The translations under genes and the position numbers were made by a program. Below the pieces are notes generated by a model. That model was not told the origin of the DNA, did no database searches, and saw only the letters and a program-made list of their open reading frames with translations. Below are positions 1 through 7,834 of a DNA stretch of 56,109 nt, piece by piece; the first letter of the stretch is position 1; every line of letters starts with the position of its first letter. The stretch covers positions 1 through 56,109 of the forward strand of contig CALBEF010000010.1 in NCBI GenBank assembly GCA_937927775.1. Reading direction: 5' to 3'. Source of the DNA: an uncultured Anaerolineae bacterium. Its GTDB lineage: Bacteria; Chloroflexota; Anaerolineae; J036; Brachytrichaceae.

Positions 1-153
1 CAGCAACCGCATTTGCCGCTCCGAGAAACTGTTGTCCACAGGCTGGTCATCCTCCGTCACGAGCGCGTCATAGTTGGGCAGATGTTCCGGCGGAATGGCG
101 GGATGCGGCGCCGGGCCGGCTTTCACTTCAGACTCGATCAAAACAGTTGCCAT
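1..153 (-). CDS. Uma2-family protein, N-terminal part (cut by window edge)
   Basis: This is the N-terminal 51 codons of a gene that runs off the left edge. The start is the ATG at 153-151, preceded by a strong GGAGG ribosome site. Around residues 28-51 the translation reads YDALVTEDDQPVDN, then FSERQMRLL. That is the conserved N-terminal signature of the Uma2 (DUF820) family, a PD-(D/E)XK-fold group of putative endonucleases common in Cyanobacteria and Chloroflexota. The catalytic part lies outside the window. The gene starts 11 bp after the pyrF stop on the same strand, so co-transcription with pyrF is likely. The family call is firm; its function is not known. Confidence 0.8.
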   Translation of the reverse strand, partial: MATVLIESEVKAGPAPHPAIPPEHLPNYDALVTEDDQPVDNSFSERQMRLL

Positions 154-164
154 GTCCACCTCCC

Positions 165-998
165 TCAGCGCAGCGAGCTGAGTGCTCGCATTGTATCAAC
201 CAGCGCCTGAGCCGCCCTGCGCGCGTCTTCGGCGAACGTCATGGTGCGCGAGGCGTACAGCACCGCGCGCGACACATTAATGACCGGCCCCGCACCGTCG
301 CGTGTGTGGCCGTATCGGACAGCCGCTTCCAGATCGCCGCCCTGCGCGCCGACACCGGGGATAAGAAACGGCACATCCGGCGCAATCTCGCGGATGCGGC
401 GCAATTCCGCCGGCGCGGTGGCCCCAACCACCAGCCCGCACGCCCCCGGCCCCTGCGCATGCCATTGGCTGGCCGCCATCGCCACTTCCTCATACAGCAA
501 CCGCTCGCCCCGCGCCGAGACGGTTTTAAGATTCTGAAATTCGCCGGCGTTGGGGTTGCTGGTGCGGGCGAGAACAAAAGCGCCACGATCCGCATAGCTT
601 AAAAAGGGCGCCACCGAATCGCCGCCCATGTACGGCGACAGCGTCACCGCGTCGGCGCGAAACTGCTCGAACGCCCCGCGCGCATACGCCTCGGCCGTGT
701 TGCCGATGTCGCCGAACTTGCCGTCCAGGATGATGGGAATGTGCGGGGGAATCAGACGCGTGATGCGCTCCAGCGCCACCATGCCGGCCGCCCCCTCCGC
801 TAAAAAGAAGCCGAGGTTCGGCTTGTAGGCGCAGACCAGGTCCTGCGTGGCTTCAATGATAGCCCGCGCAAACGGCAGCATCGGCTCATCTTCAAGTTGC
901 AGCGGCAGGGGCGTGTTGGCAACGACGATATCCAGCCCGACGCACAGAAAAGAGCGATTGATCTGTTGAGCGCGCGCGAGTTTGTCGAGGAATGTCAT
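165..998 (-). CDS. pyrF: orotidine 5'-phosphate decarboxylase, type 2
   Basis: Decarboxylates OMP to UMP, the last step of de novo pyrimidine synthesis, in the cytosol. The 277-residue protein has the length of the type 2 (mycobacterial-like) subfamily. It shows FLCVGLDI near the N-terminus and the active-site strand LDGKFGDIGNT with the Lys and Asp of the DxK..D catalytic set; PGVGAQGGD follows near the C-terminus as the phosphate-binding segment. I chose the ATG at 998 because an earlier in-frame start would extend into the divergent sulfurtransferase. It has no Shine-Dalgarno sequence, and a TAGAAT hexamer lies 7 nt upstream, which suggests a leaderless mRNA. The downstream neighbour is the Uma2 gene. 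Confidence 0.93.
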   Translation of the reverse strand: MTFLDKLARAQQINRSFLCVGLDIVVANTPLPLQLEDEPMLPFARAIIEATQDLVCAYKPNLGFFLAEGAAGMVALERITRLIPPHIPIILDGKFGDIGNTAEAYARGAFEQFRADAVTLSPYMGGDSVAPFLSYADRGAFVLARTSNPNAGEFQNLKTVSARGERLLYEEVAMAASQWHAQGPGACGLVVGATAPAELRRIREIAPDVPFLIPGVGAQGGDLEAAVRYGHTRDGAGPVINVSRAVLYASRTMTFAEDARRAAQALVDTMRALSSLR

Positions 999-1005
999 GG
1001 CTGAT

Positions 1006-1011
1006 ATTCTA
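1006..1011 (-). promoter_or_regulatory. -10-like hexamer of pyrF (leaderless type)
   Basis: TAGAAT on the minus strand, ending 7 nt before the pyrF ATG. There is no Shine-Dalgarno sequence between it and the start, so transcription would begin at or next to the A of the ATG. No clear -35 box is visible. Confidence 0.5.
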
Positions 1012-1030
1012 CCGGCCCGCTCCTTCGCTC

Positions 1031-1036
1031 TACAAT
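1031..1036 (+). promoter_or_regulatory. -10-like hexamer of the sulfurtransferase gene (leaderless type)
   Basis: TACAAT ending 7 nt before the ATG at 1044, with no Shine-Dalgarno sequence. It forms a compact divergent promoter pair with the pyrF hexamer at 1006-1011. Confidence 0.5.
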
Positions 1037-1043
1037 CAGACGC

Positions 1044-1904
1044 ATGGCAGAAAATGTCTCTCTCGGCCCGCTGATCTCGGCCGACGCGCTGGCGCAACAT
1101 CTCGACGACGACGCCTGGCTGGTGGTCGATTGCCGCTTCTCGCTGGCCGACCCGTCAGCCGGCTATGCGCGCTATCAGCACAGCCACATCCCCGGCGCAA
1201 TCTATGCGCATCTGAACGATGATCTGTCCGGCCCGATCATCCCCGGTGTGACCGGCCGGCATCCCCTGCCCGACCCGTATGTTGCGGCGCAGACCTTTGG
1301 CCGGCTGGGCATTCACAACAGCCTGCGCGTCGTCGCCTATGACGACATGGGCGGGGCGCTGGGCGCAGCCCGGCTGTGGTGGATGTTGCGCTGGCTGGGG
1401 CACGACAGCGTCGCTGTGCTGGACGGGGGATGGCAGGCATGGCTGGCCGGCAACTTCCCGACGCGGGCGGGCAGCGAAACCAGGCCAACCGCCGCGTTCA
1501 TCGCGCATCCCCGGTCCGACCGCGTGGTGAACGCCGAGGAGATCGACGCCATGCGCGTTGATCCCTCCTGCCGCGTGCTCGACGCGCGCGCCGCGCCGCG
1601 CTTTCACGGGCGCGAAGAGACCATCGATCCGGTGGCCGGCCACATCCCCGGCGCCCTCTCCGCGCCCTATGCCGACAACTTAAATGCGCGGGGCTTGTTC
1701 CGCGCGCCGGCAGATCTGCGCGCGCGCTATCGCGCATTGCTGGGCGACACGCCGCCCGATAAGGTCGCTGTGTATTGCGGCTCCGGCGTCTCGGCGGCGC
1801 AGACCATTCTCGCCATGTGTGTGGCCGGCCTCGGCGAGCCGCGCCTGTACGCCGGCTCGTGGAGCGAGTGGATCACCGACCCGGCGCGCCCGATCGCCAC
1901 ATGA
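1044..1904 (+). CDS. sulfurtransferase (two rhodanese domains; mercaptopyruvate/thiosulfate type)
   Basis: A 286-residue tandem rhodanese protein, the usual length for SseA/TST-type enzymes that move sulfane sulfur from 3-mercaptopyruvate or thiosulfate to an acceptor. The N-terminal domain carries HIPGAIYAHLNDDLSGP but has Asp where an active Cys would sit (VVAYDDMGG), as expected of the non-catalytic half. The C-terminal domain has HIPGALSAPY and the catalytic loop VAVYCGSGVSA. CGSGV resembles the mercaptopyruvate type more than the thiosulfate type. The gene is divergent from pyrF and lacks a ribosome site. Substrate preference is inferred from the loop only. Confidence 0.9.
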   Translation: MAENVSLGPLISADALAQHLDDDAWLVVDCRFSLADPSAGYARYQHSHIPGAIYAHLNDDLSGPIIPGVTGRHPLPDPYVAAQTFGRLGIHNSLRVVAYDDMGGALGAARLWWMLRWLGHDSVAVLDGGWQAWLAGNFPTRAGSETRPTAAFIAHPRSDRVVNAEEIDAMRVDPSCRVLDARAAPRFHGREETIDPVAGHIPGALSAPYADNLNARGLFRAPADLRARYRALLGDTPPDKVAVYCGSGVSAAQTILAMCVAGLGEPRLYAGSWSEWITDPARPIAT

Positions 1905-1924
1905 GCGCGCCATGCGCCTGACAG

Positions 1925-1930
1925 TACAAT
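1925..1930 (+). promoter_or_regulatory. -10-like hexamer upstream of the first large membrane protein
   Basis: TACAAT ending 10 nt before the ATG at 1941. No Shine-Dalgarno sequence is present, so the leader would be absent or only a few nucleotides long. It lies just after the sulfurtransferase stop. Confidence 0.45.
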
Positions 1931-1940
1931 CCAGCGCAGC

Positions 1941-4283
1941 ATGACCGCTTCCCACCTGGCGCGCAGTCTTGCGCGCTACCAGCGCATCATCGTCGCTGCG
2001 CATGTCGCGCTGGCTGCCCTGTTCAGCGTCATCGTCCCGCCCTGGGAGGCGCACGACGAAACCGGCCACTTCGCCTACGTCAACCATCTCGTCCTGCAAG
2101 GCGGCCTGCCCGACGCAATGGCCGAAAGCAAAGTCTTCCTCGATCAATCACACCAGCCGCCCCTGTACTACGTGGCCGCCGCCGCGCTCACCTTCTGGGC
2201 GGATCGCTCGGACAATCTGACGCCGCAACTGAACATCTTCGCTTTCGACGGCACCAACCGGCAGGGCGCGCGGCTACTGCTGCGCGAGCGCGGCGAGGCG
2301 TTCCCCTGGCGGGGCACAATCCTTGCGCTCCACCTGGCGCGCCTTGTCTCGGTGGCGCTCAGCGGGCTGATGATCTGGCTGATCGCGCGTTCGGCGCGCG
2401 CACTATTTGCCGCTCAACCATCTGCCGCCCTGCTTGCCACAGCGATCGCTGCGTTCAACCCGCAGGTTCTGTTCATGGCCGGCATGGTGAACAACGACAT
2501 CATGGTTAGTCTGACAGGCGCCGCGCTGGCTTACCTGCTCATCACCCTCAGTGTGGCGCCGCCGGTCCCGCGCGCGGCCTGGCGCATGATCGCCATCGGC
2601 ATGGCGCTGGGATTGAGCCTGTTGTCGAAGAACAGCGCGCTGATCTTCGCGCCATTCACGGCAGCGGCGCTGTTGTATATCGGCTGGCAGCAGCGCTGGT
2701 CATGGCGGCAGTTTCTCCGCAACGGGCTGCTGGTCGCCATTCCCTTAATCGTCCTGGCAGCTCCCTGGTACGCCAGCAACTACCTGAACTACGGGCAGAT
2801 CATCGTCAACCGCGACCCGGCAGAACCCATCACCCAGGCCCCGGCCGGCCTGATCGGTGAAGGATTGCTGGTGTCCATTCGTGATGGATGGCTGCCGCAG
2901 ATGTTCGTCAACGCATTCCGCACTTTCTGGGGCAAGTTCGGATGGGGCAACGTGCAGATGCCCGATGCAGCCTACACCGCGATTCTGGCGCTATGCGTGG
3001 CGGGATTGGCCGGCTGCGTGGCCGGCGCGCGCCACAGCAGCGAGCAGACCCGGCGCGGGTTGTTGCTCATGGCGGGATTGGGCCTTGCCATGATGGTGCT
3101 GCCCGGCTACCGCGCCATCTTCTATCAGAACCCTGACCTGCTTCCCGGGCGCTACCTGATGCCGGCGCTGACTGCCTACGCGGCGCTGCTCGGCTTCGGC
3201 CTCGCGCACGGGTTCGAGCGCATCGGCGTGTGGATCGATCGCCGCCCGCCTCTGCCGACCGACCAGGTATCGACGCCGACCGCCAATCGATTGAGTCTTG
3301 CAGTATGCATCGTTGCCGGCCTGTGGGCGCTGGCCGTGCCGTTCGTCGTGATCGCGCCGGTTTATGCGCCCCCACTCCTTACCCGCACATCTGCGACTGA
3401 CAAAGCAGAAGCATCCGGCTCAACGGCGCTGTTGCGGCTGGGCGATGTGGCTGAGGTGCTGGCCGTGGATGCAGATGTCGTGTACCGGCCAGACCGCGAA
3501 GGGTTGCGCCAGTACATCCGGGTGACGCTGACGTGGCGCGCATTGAAACAGACACCCGACACGCTGGCAGTGGGCGTCAGCGTGCTTGGGCGCGACGCGG
3601 AAGTGTTGGGCACGACCAACGCGCATCCCGCCGGCGGCAACTTTCCGACCAGCAACTGGAACCCGGGCGACACTTTCCAGGACGAGCGCCTGGTGCTGCT
3701 CGAACGCCCATGCGCGCAATTGCCGGCAATGGGCCGGGTGAGCGTTGCGCTGTTCGAGTACGCACTGGCCGGAAATGGGACAGCCATCAGCCTGACCCGC
3801 TCGCTGACCGCATACGACGCCGCCGGGAATGCAGTCGCGCCGCTCATCGGACGATTCCGCATCGAAGCGCCGGCGGTCAGAGTGCCGGTCATTCAACAAC
3901 CGCCGCTGGGGATGCTGGCCGGCATCGCGCTGGTGCGGGCCAGCGCGCCCGATCGCGCCGCGCCCGGCGACACGCTTCACTTTGATCTGACGTATGAGAC
4001 CTGGCAGGCCGGCAACCCGGAGGGCGTGGCTTTTGTGCATGTGTTGAACGAGGCCGGGCAACTGGTGGCGCAGGACGACCATCCGCCGCTGGCCGGCGGA
4101 TATCCCACCGACCTCTGGCAGCGCGGCGAGTGCGCGCGCGAGTCGTTCGCGCTCAGTGTGCCGGCCACATTCAGCGGCACACTGCGCGCCGTCACCGGCT
4201 TCTACACACCGAGCGACTTCGCGCGCTTTCCCACAGGCCGGCCCGACGATGTGATCGAGCTGGGCAACATCACAGTGCGGTGA
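1941..4283 (+). CDS. large polytopic membrane protein, GT-C/PMT-like with C-terminal beta-rich domains
   Basis: The 780-residue protein has two halves. Residues 1 to about 490 hold roughly eleven hydrophobic segments. After the first one comes an acidic motif (WEAHDETGHFAYVNHL) and later QPPLYYVAAAAL, a pattern seen in GT-C fold glycosyltransferases of the PMT/ArnT and DUF2142 groups, which use polyprenyl-linked sugars outside the membrane. Residues from about 500 to 780 lack membrane segments and look like two beta-sandwich domains, the second containing FVHVLNEAGQLVAQDD. The next gene is a full-length paralogue. The start has no ribosome site. The sugar-transfer role is a family-level inference and the substrate is unknown. 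Confidence 0.7.
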   Translation: MTASHLARSLARYQRIIVAAHVALAALFSVIVPPWEAHDETGHFAYVNHLVLQGGLPDAMAESKVFLDQSHQPPLYYVAAAALTFWADRSDNLTPQLNIFAFDGTNRQGARLLLRERGEAFPWRGTILALHLARLVSVALSGLMIWLIARSARALFAAQPSAALLATAIAAFNPQVLFMAGMVNNDIMVSLTGAALAYLLITLSVAPPVPRAAWRMIAIGMALGLSLLSKNSALIFAPFTAAALLYIGWQQRWSWRQFLRNGLLVAIPLIVLAAPWYASNYLNYGQIIVNRDPAEPITQAPAGLIGEGLLVSIRDGWLPQMFVNAFRTFWGKFGWGNVQMPDAAYTAILALCVAGLAGCVAGARHSSEQTRRGLLLMAGLGLAMMVLPGYRAIFYQNPDLLPGRYLMPALTAYAALLGFGLAHGFERIGVWIDRRPPLPTDQVSTPTANRLSLAVCIVAGLWALAVPFVVIAPVYAPPLLTRTSATDKAEASGSTALLRLGDVAEVLAVDADVVYRPDREGLRQYIRVTLTWRALKQTPDTLAVGVSVLGRDAEVLGTTNAHPAGGNFPTSNWNPGDTFQDERLVLLERPCAQLPAMGRVSVALFEYALAGNGTAISLTRSLTAYDAAGNAVAPLIGRFRIEAPAVRVPVIQQPPLGMLAGIALVRASAPDRAAPGDTLHFDLTYETWQAGNPEGVAFVHVLNEAGQLVAQDDHPPLAGGYPTDLWQRGECARESFALSVPATFSGTLRAVTGFYTPSDFARFPTGRPDDVIELGNITVR

Positions 4284-4287
4284 GTGA

Positions 4288-4307
4288 GGCAAGCCCGGCG
4301 GCTCGCC
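4288..4307. repeat. palindromic dispersed repeat, diverged copy
   Basis: GGCAAGCCCGGCGGCTCGCC, a diverged copy of the palindromic element at 4347-4370. It follows the stop of the first membrane protein by a few bases. Confidence 0.5.
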
Positions 4308-4346
4308 GCGCAATCCACCTGACGCGCAGACCGGATAGGGCAAGCC

Positions 4347-4370
4347 GGGCAAGCCCGGCGGCTTGCCCTA
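4347..4370. repeat. palindromic dispersed repeat (REP-like), complete copy
   Basis: The core pairs GGGCAAGCC with GGCTTGCCC around a short GC centre, and a partial unit lies just before it at 4337-4346. A near-identical copy is at 53168-53193, 49 kb away, so this is a dispersed element and not only a terminator. No U-rich tail follows. Confidence 0.6.
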
Positions 4371-4382
4371 CAACACAACGGA

Positions 4383-4388
4383 TAGAAT
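4383..4388 (+). promoter_or_regulatory. -10-like hexamer of the second membrane protein (leaderless type)
   Basis: TAGAAT ending 6 nt before the GTG start at 4395, with no Shine-Dalgarno sequence. Confidence 0.45.
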
Positions 4389-4394
4389 AACGCC

Positions 4395-6722
4395 GTGAAT
4401 TTGCGCCTTGCACGCCTCATCATCGCCGTCGCATTTGTCGCGCTCGGCGTCATCTACTCATTCGCCACTCCCATCTTCGAGAAAAACGACGAGGAGAGCC
4501 ACGCCTGGTTCGCCTGGCATCTGGCGAATGGCGGCGACCTGCCGGTGCAGGTTCCCGGCCTGCCCGAGTCGCCCCTGCGACGCGAAGGCAGCCAGCCGCC
4601 GTTGTACTACTGGATGGCTGCCGCCGTCATGGGCCGGTTCGACCTCAGCGACTTCTGGATTCAACAACAACCCAATCAGTCACCCTCGTTCAGTCCCTAC
4701 GCGCCGGGCAACAAGAACCTGTTGCTCATCACGCCGCAGAAGCGCGCCTTCAACTACGAGAAGACCACGCTGGCGACCGTCGTCCTGCGGCTGCTCGGCA
4801 TCATCCCCGGCCTGTTGACCATCTGGTTTGTCTACCCGATCGCCCATGCTGTGACGCGCAACGAATGGACGGCGCTGCTGGCCATGGGGCTGACCGCCTT
4901 CAACCCCATGTTCCTGCAAGTGATGACGGCACTGGGCAATGATGGCCTCGTGATCGCGCTGGCCACGCTGTCGCTGCATGTCATCGTGCGCGCCGTGACG
5001 GCAGACGCAAACGAGAACGGCTTCTCGCCGGCCCGCGTTGCAGCCATCGGCATTCTGATCGGGCTGGCCAGCCTGTCCAAAGTGAGCGGGCTGTTGCTGT
5101 TGCCAATCGCGGCGGCGGCAATCCTGGGCCGCGCGCTGATCCAGCCGGCGCGCATGTCGTTCGGGCGGCGCGCGGCGGCTGTCTTCGCCCAGGGCATGGG
5201 CGTGCTGGGTCTGTGGGCGCTGATCGCCGGCTGGTGGTACTTGCGCAATTTCCATCTCTACGGCGACTTCACCGGCACATCGATCATGGCGCAAATGATG
5301 ACGCCGCGCAACATCACACTGGCCGAGGCGCTGTCGGAATGGCAGGGCTTCAAGATGTCGTACATCGCCATGTTCGGGCAGTTCGCCGCGCCGGCCGACA
5401 ACATCGTGTACGCCGGCTTCGACGCGCTGCTGATTGCCGGCGGCATCGGCCTGCTGATCTGCGCGGGGCAAACCCTCTGGCAATCGACGCGAGGAGCCGG
5501 CGCGCCGCAGGATTCCGCGCAACGCTTGCGCGCGCTCGGCGCCGGGTTGCTGGCGCTGCACGTTGTCCTGTTGTTGGCGAGCGTGCTGCGCTGGACGATG
5601 ATGACGCCGGCTTCGCATGGCCGGCTGATCTTCCCCGGCATCGCCGCTGTGTCCACGCTGATGGCGATTGGCGTGACGCAGATCGGCGCGCTGGCAGCGC
5701 GGTTGGCGCGCATGAGACGGGGGCCGCCGGCATCGGGCATTTCCATCACAACATGGATCGTCCTCATCCCCCTGCTCGTTGTCGCCACCGTTGCGCCGTT
5801 CCGTTACATCTGGCCGGCTTATGAGCCGCCTCTTGTCCGCGAGATGCCGGCAAACCTGATCCCCGTTCAGCAACGCATGGGCAATCTGGCCGAAGTGCTG
5901 GGCTACCGGATGCAGCCGGATGACGCGCGGCCCGGCGACAAAGTGCGCGTGACCGTAGCGCTGCGCGCGCTGCGCGCCGAACGCGACAATTACTCGCTGG
6001 TGGTCAAGCTCTACGGACGAGATGCGACACTGCTGGCCCGCTTCGACACATTCACCGGCAAGGGGCTGTGGCCGAGCATGTTGTGGCGCCCCGGCGATAT
6101 CTTCCTCGATGAGGTCGAGTTGACCGTGCCGCTCACCGCGACTGCGCCGGCTGTGTTGCGCGCGCAGTTCGAGTTGTACAACGCCGGCTCCGGCGACATC
6201 CAGGCGAGCGTCGATGCGCTGGGCCGGCCCGGCGCGCCGCTGTACGACGGCTCAACACTCCTGCCGCCCGATCGCGCAACGCCGTCATCCGCCGAAGCAA
6301 TTGCCCGCTTCGGCGACCTGGCGTTGCTGAACCGCTTCAATGTTTCCAGCGACGGATTGCGCCCCGGCCAACCCTTGACCCTTACCCTGGAATGGATCAC
6401 ACTGGGCCGGGCGGATCGAGACCTGACCATCTTTGCGCAACTCCTGGATGAGGCCGGCCAGATCATCGCCCAGCGCGACAAACAACCGCTCGACGGACAA
6501 TTCCCCACGACCCGCTGGCAGGCCGAAACCCGGTTCACCGATCAGCATGTCTTTGAGCTGCCGCAGGCTCTTGCGCCCGGCGTGTATCGCGTCGCGCTTG
6601 GCTTCTACGACACAACCACGGACGAGCGCCTGCCGGTTGCCGCCGGCGCCGGAGATCAAACCGACGCCGCGCGGGAAATCGCAACCGATCACGTCCTGCT
6701 GGGCAATCTCGCTGCGCGCTAG
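4395..6722 (+). CDS. large polytopic membrane protein, paralogue of the preceding gene
   Basis: The 775-residue protein starts at GTG and repeats the architecture of its neighbour. A first hydrophobic segment leads to FEKNDEESHAWFAWHLANGG and then SQPPLYYWMAAAVMG, followed by about ten more membrane segments up to residue ~480. A soluble C-terminal region contains two beta-rich modules (LAEVLGYRMQPDDARPGDKV and FAQLLDEAGQIIAQRD). The acidic DE pair in the first loop and the PPLYY motif match GT-C glycosyltransferase-like proteins. Tandem position and equal length point to duplication followed by divergence. It is probably involved in exporting or modifying surface glycans. This is inferred from the fold class only. 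Confidence 0.7.
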   Translation: MNLRLARLIIAVAFVALGVIYSFATPIFEKNDEESHAWFAWHLANGGDLPVQVPGLPESPLRREGSQPPLYYWMAAAVMGRFDLSDFWIQQQPNQSPSFSPYAPGNKNLLLITPQKRAFNYEKTTLATVVLRLLGIIPGLLTIWFVYPIAHAVTRNEWTALLAMGLTAFNPMFLQVMTALGNDGLVIALATLSLHVIVRAVTADANENGFSPARVAAIGILIGLASLSKVSGLLLLPIAAAAILGRALIQPARMSFGRRAAAVFAQGMGVLGLWALIAGWWYLRNFHLYGDFTGTSIMAQMMTPRNITLAEALSEWQGFKMSYIAMFGQFAAPADNIVYAGFDALLIAGGIGLLICAGQTLWQSTRGAGAPQDSAQRLRALGAGLLALHVVLLLASVLRWTMMTPASHGRLIFPGIAAVSTLMAIGVTQIGALAARLARMRRGPPASGISITTWIVLIPLLVVATVAPFRYIWPAYEPPLVREMPANLIPVQQRMGNLAEVLGYRMQPDDARPGDKVRVTVALRALRAERDNYSLVVKLYGRDATLLARFDTFTGKGLWPSMLWRPGDIFLDEVELTVPLTATAPAVLRAQFELYNAGSGDIQASVDALGRPGAPLYDGSTLLPPDRATPSSAEAIARFGDLALLNRFNVSSDGLRPGQPLTLTLEWITLGRADRDLTIFAQLLDEAGQIIAQRDKQPLDGQFPTTRWQAETRFTDQHVFELPQALAPGVYRVALGFYDTTTDERLPVAAGAGDQTDAAREIATDHVLLGNLAAR

Positions 6723-6755
6723 GAGCTGATTTTGAGGCAAGAGCCTGTCCCGACA

Positions 6756-6788
6756 AGGTGTCGGACTTCCCGGAGAAGTCCGACACCT
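6756..6788. repeat. perfect 14-bp inverted repeat (hairpin)
   Basis: AGGTGTCGGACTTC and its exact reverse complement flank a 5-nt loop. It lies 33 bp after the stop of the second membrane protein and 149 bp before sdhC. It could end the upstream transcript, but has no U tract and may be a REP-like element. The rest of 6723-6936 holds only a possible -10 (TATACT at 6842-6847). Confidence 0.65.
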
Positions 6789-6936
6789 GAGCGCCTCGCA
6801 AAAAACAGCCGGCTCAATCATACGGACGCGCTGAATCGCTTTATACTTGTGCATCCTTGCGCGAGCGGGAAACGGCAGCCGGCATCGCAACAGCCGCATC
6901 GGGCAGTGAGAGAGTGGTTTGTGGAGGCATATTTGT

Positions 6937-7350
6937 ATGAGTGCGTTGATATCAACGGTTCGCGCCAGCCTGACATATCGCGGGCGCGAAGGTCACTGGT
7001 TATGGCTGTTGCATCGGGTCAGCGGGCTGGGTGTGCTGCTCTTCCTCATCCTGCACGTGATCGGCATGTCTTCAGCGTTCGTCTCGCTGGAGATACACGA
7101 CCGGCTGCTGGAAATGTACAAGACGCCCCCGTTTGCGATTGGCGAACTGGCGCTGGCGTTCGGGCTGATTTTCCACGCCGTCAACGGCACGCGCATCGCC
7201 ATTCTGGAACTGAAACCGGAACTGTGGCAGAAGCAGCAACTGGCGACGCGCCTGGCAATCGTCATCGTCGCGCTGCTTGCCGCGCCGACGATCATCATCA
7301 TGGCGCTGGGATCGATTAATGCATTCTTCGGGCCGGGCGCCGGCCACTAA
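6937..7350 (+). CDS. sdhC: succinate dehydrogenase cytochrome b556 subunit (first copy)
   Basis: A membrane anchor of complex II: with SdhD it binds haem b and quinone and fixes SdhAB to the membrane. The 137-residue protein has three hydrophobic segments. It shows the family signatures LLHRVSGLG at the first helix, ILHVIG within it, and FHAVNGTRIAIL at the second, whose His is the expected haem ligand. I took the ATG at 6937 because GGAGG sits 9 nt upstream; a TTG further upstream is less likely. sdhD follows after 13 bp and sdhA after that. A second sdhC-like gene lies at 11803-12186. Confidence 0.9.
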   Translation: MSALISTVRASLTYRGREGHWLWLLHRVSGLGVLLFLILHVIGMSSAFVSLEIHDRLLEMYKTPPFAIGELALAFGLIFHAVNGTRIAILELKPELWQKQQLATRLAIVIVALLAAPTIIIMALGSINAFFGPGAGH

Positions 7351-7363
7351 CAGGGAGGCGAAC

Positions 7364-7816
7364 ATGACGACAATGAATCCATCCGCGCCGCGCCCGGCGC
7401 GCCCCATTCCGCAGGGGCGCAATCGATTCGAGCGCGCCATGTGGCTGTTCATGCGCTTCAGCGGGCTGGCGCTGCTATTCCTTGCGCTCAGCCATTTCGG
7501 ATTTCAGCACATCATCGTGGGCACGCACCAGCTCACCAGCGAAGACACGATCGTGCGCTGGGGACTGGCCGGCGAATCCATCACCCTTGCGCAGTTGTTC
7601 TGGCGTTTGTACTACGGCGTGATGGTGCTGCTGGCCATGCTGCACGGGTTGAACGGCCTGCGGCAGGTCGCTTATGACTATCTGAAAAACAAGGTCGTGT
7701 ACAACGTCTTCATGGCTGCCGCCGCCGCGCTCATCCTGGCGGCGACAGCACTGGGCGTGATCGCGCTGATCGTGGGCGTGAACGCCAGCGGCGCGGCAGA
7801 GGCGCTGGCGCGCTAA
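7364..7816 (+). CDS. sdhD: succinate dehydrogenase membrane anchor subunit (first copy)
   Basis: The second anchor of complex II, 150 residues. A proline/arginine-rich N-terminus precedes three hydrophobic segments. LSHFGFQH lies in the first and LHGLNGLRQVAYDYL in the second, offering His residues for haem and quinone sites. The ATG at 7364 has a clear AGGGAGG ribosome site. The gene sits between sdhC and sdhA with short gaps, so one operon is likely. The SdhD assignment rests on position and topology, because the family is poorly conserved. Confidence 0.85.
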   Translation: MTTMNPSAPRPARPIPQGRNRFERAMWLFMRFSGLALLFLALSHFGFQHIIVGTHQLTSEDTIVRWGLAGESITLAQLFWRLYYGVMVLLAMLHGLNGLRQVAYDYLKNKVVYNVFMAAAAALILAATALGVIALIVGVNASGAAEALAR

Positions 7817-7834
7817 TCGAAAGGATAGATAGGA

